NCBI GenBank assembly: GCA_035772735.1
Contig: JASDFA010000010.1
Span: 98,166,001-98,230,000, forward strand
Direction: 5' to 3'
From: Datura wrightii
Taxonomy: Eukaryota > Streptophyta > Magnoliopsida > Solanales > Solanaceae
DNA: 64,000 nucleotides
Shown here: positions 9,521-19,934 of the stretch, piece by piece
How positions within the stretch are numbered: the stretch's first letter is position 1
Layout of the letters: every line of letters starts with the position of its first letter
Made by a program: the position numbers and the translations under genes
The notes under the pieces: generated by a model
What the model was told of the DNA's origin: nothing
Databases searched by the model: none
Seen by the model: the letters and a program-made list of their open reading frames with translations, nothing else

Positions 9521-10375
9521 ATCATTTTGTACGCAGTTCTTGGAGAAAGAGATAGAAGTTCATTTTCTTCTAGGTTTTCTTATTTAGTTTATACTTTTGT
9601 CAATTTGAATGATGTTTTCTTTAGTTTTCTGCTTGAACATGAGTGGCTAAACTCTTTTTCTAGGTTTTGGCCATAGCTAATGGTTGTAGTTTGAAAACTC
9701 TTTTATGCTAGGCTTTGATTCTTTATTTAAGATTGCTTATACTTACTTATTTTCATTGCTTAATCATTAGACTGATGACCTTACAAATATTATCTGTTGG
9801 CTCTGGGCTAAACTCTGGAGCAGGAACCAAGAGGATTAAAATTAAGTACAGAATAAGATCAATGATCTCTGGGCAATGAGTTCAAGTGATATTTTGTTGA
9901 TGAAGATAGGGATATACACTTCAACCCTGTTCAATTGAATACAAGTAGCTACAACCATCGTTTTATGTTTTTCCTGCAACTATACGGATATGGCATTAGG
10001 GTTCATGAGATAGTTCTTGGATGTTCGGGAGAATGGTAAGAAATGGGATTGTAACTTGCAACTATCAATCTTTAGAAGAATTAGTTTAGCGTAATCGAAT
10101 CCTAAAACTCAACCTGAAAGTGAAATTTCCAAGACCCTAGATTCTCTCATCATTTCAATTACATACACTTGTAACCAATTTTTGTTTACTAGTTTAATTT
10201 ACATTTGGAGTTAGTAGAACAATTTCCAAAACCATTTCCCCATTTCCGGTGTTTCTTAGAATAGTAAAATAAAATATTAACCTTGAGAAATTAATCTGAC
10301 AAGTCTCTGAGGGATCGATATCAGGACTTCACTGTCCTATATTACTTGACAACCATGTGCGCTTGGGCGACATCA
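9521..10375 (+). mobile_element. Family-E LTR fragment (R/U5 half)
   Basis: Aligns with the reverse complement of 39757-40510 and with LARD-2's own LTR. It begins just downstream of where the TATA box should be, because LARD-2 interrupts it at 9520. It ends ...GACATCA at 10375, the family-E LTR end. Confidence 0.75.
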
Positions 10376-10381
10376 AGTTTT

Positions 10382-10593
10382 TGGGTCTCTTGCCGGGAAC
10401 TTGAAGATTGATTAATTGTTTGTAGGTTAGGATTTTTATTTATCTATTCTTCATTTTACGTTTGGTTGTTGTTTGTTGAAGTTTGTAGGTGCTATGTTCA
10501 GTGCATGCCAGCTACGAGAAGTCAGGGACCAACCTTGGCTCATTTTGATCTAGAGATTTAGAGGACTTTTTGTAGGTTAGCTTTGGCAGAAAA
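10382..10593 (+). pseudogene. Primer-site remnant and start of an Athila-type gag
   Basis: A degraded primer site (TGGGTCTCTTGCCGGGAA, 10382-10399) follows the LTR fragment. An ATG at 10505 opens MPATRSQGPTLAHF and stops at 10561. Short N-terminal leaders of this kind precede gag in related elements. The rest of the element is cut off by LTR-B sequence at 10594. Coding capacity is trivial, so it is called from position and not from a domain. Confidence 0.45.
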
Positions 10594-10904
10594 TGTAACA
10601 CCTCAAAATTTTCTAAGACTAGACTCAGGATTTGGAATTTTATTAGTAGAGAAGTATGATAAAATGCCTTAGTACGGGTCTCCGTACGACTCATTACTGG
10701 GTGGTACGAGTCGTACCTTTGGCCGTAGTGTGCTGTCCAGGGATGATGGATTGAGACTACGATAGGGACCTACACAAGTCATACCAGGGGGCTGTAGGGA
10801 GATATTAGGAGCTATGTTTTGAGATGGTGTAAGAAACCATGAGTCTAGGTACGACCTGTGGTAAGGAGGTATGGATCGTGGTAGGTACACATGAAATAAA
10901 GTTT
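10594..10904 (+). mobile_element. LTR-B fragment, 5' end, with word-C array
   Basis: Starts TGTAACACCTC and matches the start of LTR-B copies at 39748 (-) and 54228 (+). Positions 10675-10895 hold word C: GGTACGAGTCGTACC, a near-perfect palindrome, and diverged copies such as CGTACGACTC. Cut at about 10904 by the Athila relic. Confidence 0.65.
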
Positions 10905-13107
10905 AGAGAATGGCCGACCCAAAAATAAGTGGTACCTTGTCATCCATTACAAAATCAAGGATTATGAAATTTGCATGTATGATAAACTTACCTACTTTGA
11001 TTAGTAAGTCCTCAATGATCCCTTCTAGTGCCACCTTTGACTTGTCAGCTAGCTGCAACATCACTCTGGTGGGCCTCGGTTTTTCCAAACCAAGTGTATT
11101 AAATAGAGATAGGGGCATCGAATTCACTGCCACCCCTAAATCACACAATGACCTCATTATATCTGTTCCACCTGTTGTGCGGGGAGGGTGAAACTCCCTA
11201 GGTCTTTGGGCTTTTTGGGCATCTTGCTCATCACCCTGACACTACACTCCTCACTGAGCCTTACAGTTTGGATATCCACCAGCCTCACCTTGTTGGCCAC
11301 CACGTCCTTCAAGTACTTAGCGTACTTAGGCATTCCCTGCAAAACATCAATGAGAGGCAAATTTATGTGCTTTGAAGACATCAAAGAACTTCTGAAAATA
11401 GGCATCCTCCTATACTCTTCTTGAGCATTTGTGGGAATGGTGGTGGTGGTCTTTGTAGAGGCTGCACTGATGATTGTGAATTATTATCAGCAGCTCTCTT
11501 CTCTATGCTCCTATCAGCCGACGGACCAGGTGTGACAAACTCTGGCTACACCTCATTCTTCTTCTCTTTTTATGGTGCATTAATTAGCTGTTTTTCACTC
11601 CTCAGACTGATGGACGTGACCTGCCTTGAGTTTGTGTCTGTATCACTGGGTAAACCCTCCCCCCTCCCTCTGGCGGTTTATTATGCTGTGCAGTTGCCAA
11701 CTGACTCATCTGCTTCTCTAAGTCGCAGGTAGCCAATTGTTGATTCTTTAACTCTGAGGCCATATTTGCCTGAGCAGCTGCTATCTGAGTCTGGTTAGCC
11801 ATTATTTTCTACAACATCTCCTCAATGTTGCTAGATTGACCACTATTCTCTTGGCCCTACTACTGATATTGCTGCTGCGGTTGCTGATAGCTCTGACTCT
11901 GCCCCTGATTTCCACCCCAAGAAAAGTTTGGGGTGATTCTACCAGTTTCTATTATAGGTATTCCCATAATTCTGATTACCTCTCGACACATTACCTAAAA
12001 AGTTGAATGACTTTGGGTTGGCTCCTCTGCACTATGACCATTGTTGCCACATATCTCACACCAGCTAGGAGTTGGTTGTACTACATTGACCTGTACTTGT
12101 GGTTGTGCTAAGTTCAGCTTCCTGAATTGAGTCATCATCTGATGCTGGAATGAAGCTAGCTGGGTTGCCAATGCATTTATGCTGTCAAACTCAATCAACT
12201 GGTTGCTCTCTTGTCTGCCCCTCTGGACGAATCACTATGCCACTCTGGATTTCCTTGTGCGATCCTATTTAACAGAGTGTATAACTCATTATAAGTCTTC
12301 TCAAGTGCTTTCCCACCTGGTCTAGTAAGAGTTTTGTATATGGGTCTAGACTCTCCATAAAAGTATGGGCCAACACTTCATTGCGTTGCTGGTGATGGGG
12401 GCAATCTCTCAATAGCAACTTGAATCTCTCCTAAGCCAAGTAAAGATTTTCCTCCAACCTCTGCTCGAAACTAAGTATTTCACTTCTAAGCTTTGCTATC
12501 TTGCCGGAGGGGAAGAATTTGATGAGGAACTTCCTTGCTAGGTCGTCCCAAGTAGTGATGGAGTTTGGTGGTTCTACCTTTAACCACCTCTTCGCCTCTC
12601 ACAAAAGTGAAAATGGGAAGAAGGTAAGCCTGACATAATCAGTTGACACTCCGGTGGGGAAGAAGGTGTCATGATCTCCAGAAAGTTCTGCAAGTGCTGC
12701 AATGGGTCCTCACGTGTCATCCCAGTAAACTACCCACTCATGTGCAGCAACTGCACCATGTTCTACTTTAATTCGAATCAACCTCCGGGCTCCGTTCTGT
12801 GGATACTAGAGGTCAGATTCGTCGCGAGTGGGATTGCCACTTTGCGCACTGGCCTGGCTGCCATTATTGCGGTTGTAACCTCATCCTGTTGAACTTGCAG
12901 AATTGGGTAGAGATCTGCACCCTCCTTTCTTAGTTGTCACAACATTCATTCAGGTTTAGGATAGGGTTTAACTAGCTCTCTATCCCTTGCTAGCTTGTTG
13001 CAAGAACTAACCTGTTACCTGCAAATAAGCATACTAAGACCAAGGAGTTTTAACACTTAAGAAAAATAAAAATAACACAAAACTAAAGATTCACCAAATG
13101 TTGCCAG
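10905..13107 (-). pseudogene. Second Athila-type gag-protease relic
   Basis: Gag and protease of the element A type, heavily decayed. Gag capsid motifs can be traced between 12780 and 12230. The zinc knuckle region near 12040 keeps CEICGNNGHSAE but loses the final Cys through a frame break. Protease segments at 11405-11157 (NLPLIDVLQGMPKYAKY) and 11157-10905 (CDLGVAVNSMP, with the catalytic-type motif altered) show it is the same family. The protease is cut at its IFG motif where LTR-B begins. Many stops and shifts; no pol sequence is present. Confidence 0.75.
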
Positions 13108-13248
13108 TCCCCGACAACGGAACCAAAAATTTGTTTTCGCTCCAGCGCATGCAAGTGCACGCAGTTCTACAAGTAGTAAAGTGACTCTTAAGAGCCGCAT
13201 GTCGAATCCACAGGGACTGAAGTTATAATGAATTACAAAGTTCAAGAG
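13108..13248 (-). mobile_element. Mutated tRNA-Asp primer site and LTR stub
   Basis: Primer site 13108-13125 (three mismatches), then an LTR end from 13132 resembling the end of family A, truncated at 13248 where LTR-B starts. Confidence 0.6.
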
Positions 13249-14112
13249 TGTCACGACCCAAGTTTACACCCTTGCGTAACACAGGACAAGGAACTCCAAA
13301 AGGTTCCAAGTTGACTCATGGCATAATCATAGCATATCACTTAACCATAGAAACAACTAACAACATAAATAAGCGGAAACTAACAGCAAGAATCTAATAA
13401 GGAACCATAAGAACAATTGTAACAACACTTTGATACACCGCTGAATCTATCTAGACAAGTCTGAAAGCCTTCTAGTAAACTGATGAGTTGCTGGGACAAG
13501 CCCCCAGCTAACTCCCAAAATCTGAAAACTAAAACATAAAGAAAGTATAAATATAAATCACGTCCTCGGGAGATGAGGACTCATCACTAGCAGCTGAGAG
13601 GGAATGAAGCGTATCTAACCACGAGGCTGTGTCTGGGTACCTAAATCTATATTATGAAATGATATAGCACAAAAGGAATGCGTTCAGTACTTGTAATGTG
13701 CTGAGCATGCTGGATAGCGTAAACAACTAAATATACAAATATACGATAAGGAAATAACAAAGTACATCGACATAACTGACTTAACCTTCAACAATCCTCT
13801 TATAAGTCACATACACATATAAATATATATACATGAAACTTTCATATGAATCTCATATCCTGAAACATCATTGAACCATGCATAAGGGTCAAGTTCCAAA
13901 CATTTAATAAGAGTCGAATCTGAGACTAGCATCACACACTATACTGGATCACTGCTGGTAACTGAATCTGATTCTCATTATATTAAATCTGTTGTAATTT
14001 GAAATATGAATCATACGACATTGAATCATGGTGATAACATAACTAAGGGAGTCATTTTATACTATGGAGAGTCCCAGCTAAACTAAAGGAGTCATTCTCT
14101 TCTAGGGAGAAA
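13249..14112 (-). mobile_element. LTR-B fragment, 3' part, first copy
   Basis: Starts on the plus strand with TGTCACGACCC, the complement of the LTR-B end seen at 37095-37104. Broken at 14112 where a second copy of the same end begins. No gene seen. Confidence 0.65.
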
Positions 14113-15388
14113 CCATCACGACCCGAACATAGACCCGAATCATAACACGGGACAAGGAGCCCCGAGGGATTCCAAGTCGACCCATGGCATGAACATTCAT
14201 CTAACTCCATGTCACTAAAAATAGAATACTTAACATATCAACATATTGAAAACATAAACATAACATAGTGTAGCATGATAATCGGTACGGACCAACTATA
14301 TAACAACAATACTACATTAGTTTGAAAGCCTCTAACGTAACAGATGGGTTGATGGGACAACATCCCCAACTAAACCAGAAACTGAAACTAAAAGAAAAAA
14401 TCAATGTCTGAATCAAATGGTCCTTAGAGAATGAGGATTCACCAACAAGCTAGATGCGAAACTTTGAAATGGACTACTGACGGGGCTGATCCTGAGAGCC
14501 GGGTCCTGTATCATGAAATGATACAACATAGAGTATGCGGTCAGTACGTGGAATGTATCGAGTATGTAAGGTAAGAAAAATGTAAGAAAAATGTACATTC
14601 AAAATATATAAAAGCTCATAAATGATCATAAGAGTAGGAAAACATGCTCTTAACATAAATAGCATACGATAACATAAGGCTCAAGGTATTCAAAACATTC
14701 ATATTCAGTCGTAGTCATAATCATAAGAGAAAAGCTTTATTGAACATGACTTGAGCCAATATACATAATCATAAATATGCATAAATCATGAGGAACAGTG
14801 GGAGATTCTTATAACCGATATACCCCATATGAGCACATGTGGAGCCCGACCTGTAACCCTAGTCGGGAGGGTGTTCATACCTTGCCAAGAGTATCACCAT
14901 GAAGGGTGTGATATCACACATGAAAGGTTCCATTTGGGCAAGGGGACAGTCAAAAAGGAGGTCCCATCATGTCCTACGGTGGCACGTAGTTTTGAGATTA
15001 GGGGAAGAACCTGGGCACCGAACCTACTCGGTGTTAAATACTACTCTCAAAACATATATAGTGCTCATAGTATAATATGCATGAGATTCATGGGATAGTT
15101 AAATTATGATAATCATAAACATGCTTGTAATTACGTGAACTAGCCATGAGGGTAAGGCCCGTGAGTCGACCAAAGACATAATTAGTAAATCATGGGATTC
15201 ATGCATACTTATAACTCATCACTCATATATATACTTTGAAAATCATCAATCCATAATGGGTATTTGAATAAATCCATATTTCAAATCATAATCATGATAG
15301 GCTTATGAATATCAACAATTGAAGTAAAGATCATAGCTCTATTCATCATAGAACATGCATATTAGGCTTAATTTAGTAGAAATCGAAA
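14113..15388 (-). mobile_element. LTR-B fragment, second copy
   Basis: Begins CATCACGACCC (a mutated LTR end) and matches the reverse complement of 35900-37104 over most of its length. Interrupted at 15388 by TKY1; the remainder is not found on the far side. Confidence 0.7.
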
Positions 15389-17330
15389 TGTTACACCCCG
15401 TAAATTCTCGACATGTAGATGGCCTATTCGCATGTTGGTTAAGAGTTTTTGAATGCCATACACGCTAGGAAAAGGCCCGAGGAAAATACTGGATAAGAAA
15501 TCCGTCGAACCATCACGGAAGGAGCGGAGACAAAACCCCTCCGCGATGGCAACGTGCCACAGAGGGAGGGCATCCGCGTTGGCTCCGTGTCACGGAGGCC
15601 CTGTCCAGGCCCAAGTATAAAAGCCTCCAAACTTCGATTTTTATTTCATTTAACTTATAATTTCTAGAGAACACGATAGAGAACAGAGAGGAATGAAGGT
15701 TCCTTAGTAATATTCGTCCGATTACGCCGTCAAACACGATCCAAACTCAAATTAACTCCAGATACCAAGGTATTAAGCAGCAAGGAGCATTCCTACGGAT
15801 TTAGTTTCGTGAAATTTGGCCGGCGAATCATCGTGCTACCGAGCTAAGGTAAGTGGAATTGCTCCAAATTAGTGTCAATATACTCCTAGCCCTAAAGTGA
15901 GTATTTCTCCCTTCTGGACTTCCAAGAAATAGCGAGTTTTCGACCGTCTTTCGATAAGCCAAAGTTTGGGCTATATATATATATATCAAAAGTGTTATCC
16001 TTTTCTAGGATATTAATGTATATAGCCCTAATTGATATATATATATGAATACAGTTGGGAGGAATAGCTAAATATTGGTCGAGCTACGCTAGTTAGCCGG
16101 AAGCCGACAATTGAGGTATGTAAAGCTAGTTTCTTCGGTAAGTTGGTAGTCTCGGTATAGTAAAATAGTTCAAAGGCTAGTAGAATGTTTCAGAAGTCAT
16201 GTGTTATGTTTATTATGAATATTAGTACGATATTGGAAGCATCATGTTATGTATAGCGTGAAACTTGCTAGCACGATATAAATTCTAATACAAAGTGTTA
16301 GGAACTATACAATGTGCCCAGTATATGATTTAGTAAAGTATGTTAGGATATTATTGTGTTCAGTCGAAACTTAGTAAAACAATATAAGTTCCCGTAAAGT
16401 ATTTCAGAAATAAAATGGTAGCTTAAAGTGAAGTTTAAAAAGCATGTTAGAGATAGAAAATCATGTTACTATGAAATCCAGTCATACAGTATGATTCCCA
16501 GTAGATAAACTATATCTTGTTCAGTATCAGATTTAGCACAGTATGACAGAAGATTATATATATACCATTATCAATCTCAACATTTATTAAATATATTTAT
16601 ATCACTATCATTAGTTCAACATATAATATATACAGATACATTATCATCACTAGCTCAGCATGTGGTATACGCAGTTAGTATTACTAGTTGAGACCACTGT
16701 ATTATCTTGGGGTTGGATTACCTAGCATTCATGACTGCCCCAGGGTTAATAGCTGTATCGACTCGTCCGCCATAGGGAGAGGATACGTCACTCTACGGAG
16801 TGGCATGCCATCCCACAGGGGAGGAAGATGGGATGCCAGTTTTCCCCATATTGTGCCTTGGTCGGCCTTTATACACCCCCGTCGAGCGGGTACGCCCAGG
16901 GTGTTGATTCAGGAGTCCTCCGAACTCAGGTACAGTTATAGTCAGGGGCTCAGCGAGCCCAAATGCATACCCAGGGGATCGGCAGGATGCTTATAGTTAT
17001 TATAGGATATGGGATGATCGCGGTAAGGGTATAGATTACGTGTTGATGGTACCTCCCGACTTTTGGGGGCCGGGTAAGGTTTGTGTGTGCTATGCTATGT
17101 TATGTTATATTATGTTATGCCATGTTACGCTAGATACGAGTAGATCGACAGTAGAGCGATACATTTCCAAGTATGACTCCTACTCCTTCCAACATAGTTG
17201 AGAATAGGTTTAGCTTTACATTTTCAGTCAGTTTAGTCTATTTCCTTCTATTTCAGTTCCATAAGCTGTATTGTTGTTTCAGATAAATTTTCAGTTGTTG
17301 CTTTACATACTCAGTACCAGCGGTACTGAC
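15389..17330 (+). mobile_element. TKY1 5' LTR, part 1
   Basis: Starts TGTTACACCCC. It contains the word-A patch, TATAAAAG at 15616-15623, a strong splice-donor string AAG|GTAAGT at 15846-15854 and a TATGT microsatellite at 17091-17120. Interrupted at 17330 by LARD-1 and resumes at 23285. Confidence 0.85.
15515..15605. promoter_or_regulatory. U3 word-A array of TKY1 (5' copy)
   Basis: CTCCGCGATGGCAACGTGCC is followed by GTGTCACGGAGG; the same patch lies at 30720-30815 in the 3' LTR. It ends about 15 bases before the TATA box. Confidence 0.7.
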
Positions 17331-18769
17331 TAATCATGGGCAAAAATATATGCCCGAGACACGCTTTACGACTTAAATTAGTCTTGTTTATCTAAGATTA
17401 TTGTATACATTTTCATGTAATTTTAGATAAAGTAAAGATATGTGCTAACCAACATGATTAGCCTTTGTTTTGTAGGTTCTGATGACTTTTGAGTAACTAA
17501 TCCATGAGTTGGTGAAGTAGAGGCTTGGAAACGGAATCAACACGCGAACGTCGGCAAAGAGGAGGCACAAAACAGCCCACCGACGCGTCGACAAGGTGCC
17601 ACGGCAGGCAGGCCGCTCACAACAGCCCACCTGAGCGTTGGCAACGTGCCACGGCAGGTGGCCTCCGCGACCAAGGGCTGCCAACGTGCTGCCCAAGCAG
17701 TGTGACACGCTGCCAACGCGGCAGGGTGCTGCCCGGGCCAATTTCGGGTGATTTCCAGAGGGCCTCCGCGTCCGTAGCGTGTCACGGAGGCCGGGCTCCA
17801 CGATGCACTCCGTGACACGTTGCTTGTTATTCTGGGAAAGAGTCTTACTACTATAAATAGCACACTTAGGTTTATTTTTCATAATTCAGACTTGGTGGAG
17901 CAAGGACGTGGGTTATAGGCAGTTGATGGACGAAAAAGCTAAGGGTTTTTCTCTCTTTCTTTCTTCTTTCAATCAATTGTTTGTATGATTAACACTTGTT
18001 TTAGGATGATTAATCCACAAATGAGTGGCTAATTCTCTTCCTTGCTGAGGTTATGAACAATGGTAATGAATTTTGATTATTGAATTGTATGGTTTTTCAT
18101 CTTCTTCTTCTATGTTGTTCTATTAATTCTTGTTTCTACTGCATTAGTGTGTGGCCAAATTAATGTACATCTAAAAAGTCCAATTTCACTCGAAAGAGCA
18201 CGAAATTGGAAAGTTGTGAATTAATAGGGTATTGTTCTTAACTTGATTTGGGAAAATTGGGTTTTGATGTGCTTTCCTGATAGAAATATACTTGAAAGCC
18301 GTATTAGTCAATTTAGGAACCGGAATTGTATTGCTAGGTCATAAATTGCATTTGATCACAGAAATGTAGACGGATGGTTTATGATTCTTAAGTGAGATTA
18401 AATACGAGAGTTTTAATCTCTAGGCTAATATTCTTGGCTAGCAACTAGAAGAGAAGAATAACCAAATTATGATTATAATCAAGTTCATTACTTGTTCTTA
18501 ACCTTGGCATGCTCATATCCATAGTTTCAATTCAAAGTAAATAATTGTTAATAGTTTTAGTATCTAATTTATAAACAAAAATTATTTAACTTTTGGTTAC
18601 GTTGTTGTCAGCATATATTTATAAGTAAGATAGAATATAGTATACTTGAGCAACTTTACTTATCCAGAGTCTCCTTGGTTCGATACTTGGCTTACTTAGC
18701 CACTTTATTACAGTTTGACCACGTGCACTTGCGTGTCGGTTTTTAACCCTATAGCAAACCAACCGAACA
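17331..18769 (+). mobile_element. LARD-1 5' LTR
   Basis: 1439 bases; the 5' dinucleotide has become TA, and it ends CA. Snapback CGGGC/GCCCG in the first 25 bases, word-A array 17575-17825, TATAAATAG at 17852-17860, then a long AT-rich R/U5 with no ORF. Confidence 0.9.
17575..17825. promoter_or_regulatory. U3 word-A array of LARD-1 (copy at 22084-22334)
   Basis: Repeated GTGCCACGGCAGG, GTGTCACGGAGG and the inverted CTCCGTGACACG, with GCCAACGCGGCA spacers. It ends about 30 bases before the TATA box. Confidence 0.75.
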
Positions 18770-18775
18770 AGTTTT

Positions 18776-18793
18776 TGGCGCCGTTGCCGGGGA
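18776..18793 (+). other. Primer-binding site, tRNA-Asp
   Basis: TGGCGCCGTTGCCGGGGA is fully complementary to the 3' end of plant tRNA-Asp(GTC) plus CCA, six bases after the LTR end. Confidence 0.95.
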
Positions 18794-18929
18794 GACTTGG
18801 CAATAGGTGAATTTGTTTTAAGTGTAATTTACTGTATTTTTATTTTTCTCAAGTGCTGACAACTTAGTCTTAGTGTTTGTTTTAATTCTTTTGCATTTTA
18901 CTTTTTCTTTTTCGAATACCCTTACTGAC

Positions 18930-19862
18930 ATGACATCGTGGAATATAAATGGTTTCAATGGTGGATACTCATATTTTAGTGAATCTTGTCTGAATTGCGG
19001 AGGACACCACTCGTGGCAACACTGTACCACGTACAATATATGTGGGGGTCAAGATGGCCATTGGGATGGCTGTCCGAATGCATATTCCCCTCCCCCAAGC
19101 CCCTACTATGATCCTTCTGTTGTTTTTTCTGAATATAGGCATGCTGAAAATGAGGACTTGGGACGCCAAGCTCGAATAGAAGACATGCTGAAACAACTCT
19201 TGGAGCAATCAGAAGCAATGAAGGAGGCAATGGCAGTATTGAGAATTCAGCAAGAAGAGAATGCAGAGGCTCTAGAAAGGATGAGCATCAAATTCACGGA
19301 GATGATCGCTGAAGCTGAAGCGTGTGATAAATCGCAGGCAACAGTTTTAGCCGATACTCAAGAGGAACTACAAGAGGAAGACAAGGGTGAATTTTTGGAG
19401 GAAGCCCAACAATCAGAATCTCTTGAGTGCCCCCGTGATGGGCTCAAACTTATGGAAAATCTATTCGTGGATGAAGAGATAGAGTATCCCCCAGTTGACA
19501 TTAATGGAGAGATAGATGTCGATGCTGAGAAGGTGTTTCCAAGTAAGGAGGTCAAGCATAATGCAGTTTCAGAGTTGAGGTGTATTGGACCACACTCGAC
19601 GTATTTTTCGACATTAAATTTGGTTGACAACATAGAAATAGAGTCTTCCAAGTTTATAGAGAAATGTCTAGAGGAGGACCAAGCACCATATATTTTGAAA
19701 TTTGCCAACGCGAAGAGACAAAATGACTTCGCTTACTTGAGGGCCAATAAAGTAAAAAGGCAACACCTACTATTTGGTCCTTATAATTTTTCACCACCAC
19801 CCCTGGAGCATAAGAGGAAATTAGAAAAGAAATTAGGGGTGAGATTCATATCCTCAAGGTGA
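18930..19862 (+). CDS. LARD orphan protein with Cys/His motif and coiled coil
   Basis: The only ORF of LARD-1, 310 codons from the ATG at 18930. That start is preferred over 18873 because the LARD-2 copy also begins MTSW. Residues 20-32 form C-X2-C-X3-H-X4-C, one residue shorter than a canonical zinc knuckle, followed by C-X5-H-X3-C at 38-48; residues 1-49 align without gaps to the LARD-2 copy. About residues 80-160 are Glu/Gln/Ala-rich with heptad-like spacing, probably coiled coil. An acidic middle follows, then conserved CIGPHSTYFSTL and, near the end, GPYNFSPPPLEHKRKLEKK. I recognise no catalytic domain. Nucleic-acid binding or a Gag-like packaging role is only inference. It lies 137 bases after the primer site and is intact. 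Confidence 0.75.
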   Translation: MTSWNINGFNGGYSYFSESCLNCGGHHSWQHCTTYNICGGQDGHWDGCPNAYSPPPSPYYDPSVVFSEYRHAENEDLGRQARIEDMLKQLLEQSEAMKEAMAVLRIQQEENAEALERMSIKFTEMIAEAEACDKSQATVLADTQEELQEEDKGEFLEEAQQSESLECPRDGLKLMENLFVDEEIEYPPVDINGEIDVDAEKVFPSKEVKHNAVSELRCIGPHSTYFSTLNLVDNIEIESSKFIEKCLEEDQAPYILKFANAKRQNDFAYLRANKVKRQHLLFGPYNFSPPPLEHKRKLEKKLGVRFISSR

Positions 19863-19886
19863 AGGAAAAAGCGGTGAAACTTGGTA

Positions 19887-19934
19887 CGTCGTGCCGCGAT
19901 GAAAAATTAGGCGCTGCTTGGGAGGCAACCCAAG
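19887..19934 (+). other. Twin-hairpin module after the LARD ORF
   Basis: Hairpin 1: CGTCG with CGATG (19887-19891, 19897-19901; one G-U). Hairpin 2: CTTGGG with CCCAAG (19917-19922, 19929-19934) around loop AGGCAA. It begins 25 bases after the ORF stop. Confidence 0.65.

Noticed and set aside
17445..17882. ORFs of 96-145 codons in the LARD-1 LTR arrays (also 21954-22391, 25119-25694)
   Set aside because: They exist because GC-rich word arrays lack stops in several frames on both strands at once; the array itself explains them.
18776..18793. tRNA-Asp gene
   Set aside because: Only the 18-base 3' end complement is present at the LTR edge; it is a primer-binding site.
18873..18929. Upstream start adding 19 hydrophobic residues to the LARD ORF (a possible signal peptide)
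   Set aside because: The LARD-2 copy also begins at MTSW with a different upstream sequence, so the extension is not conserved.
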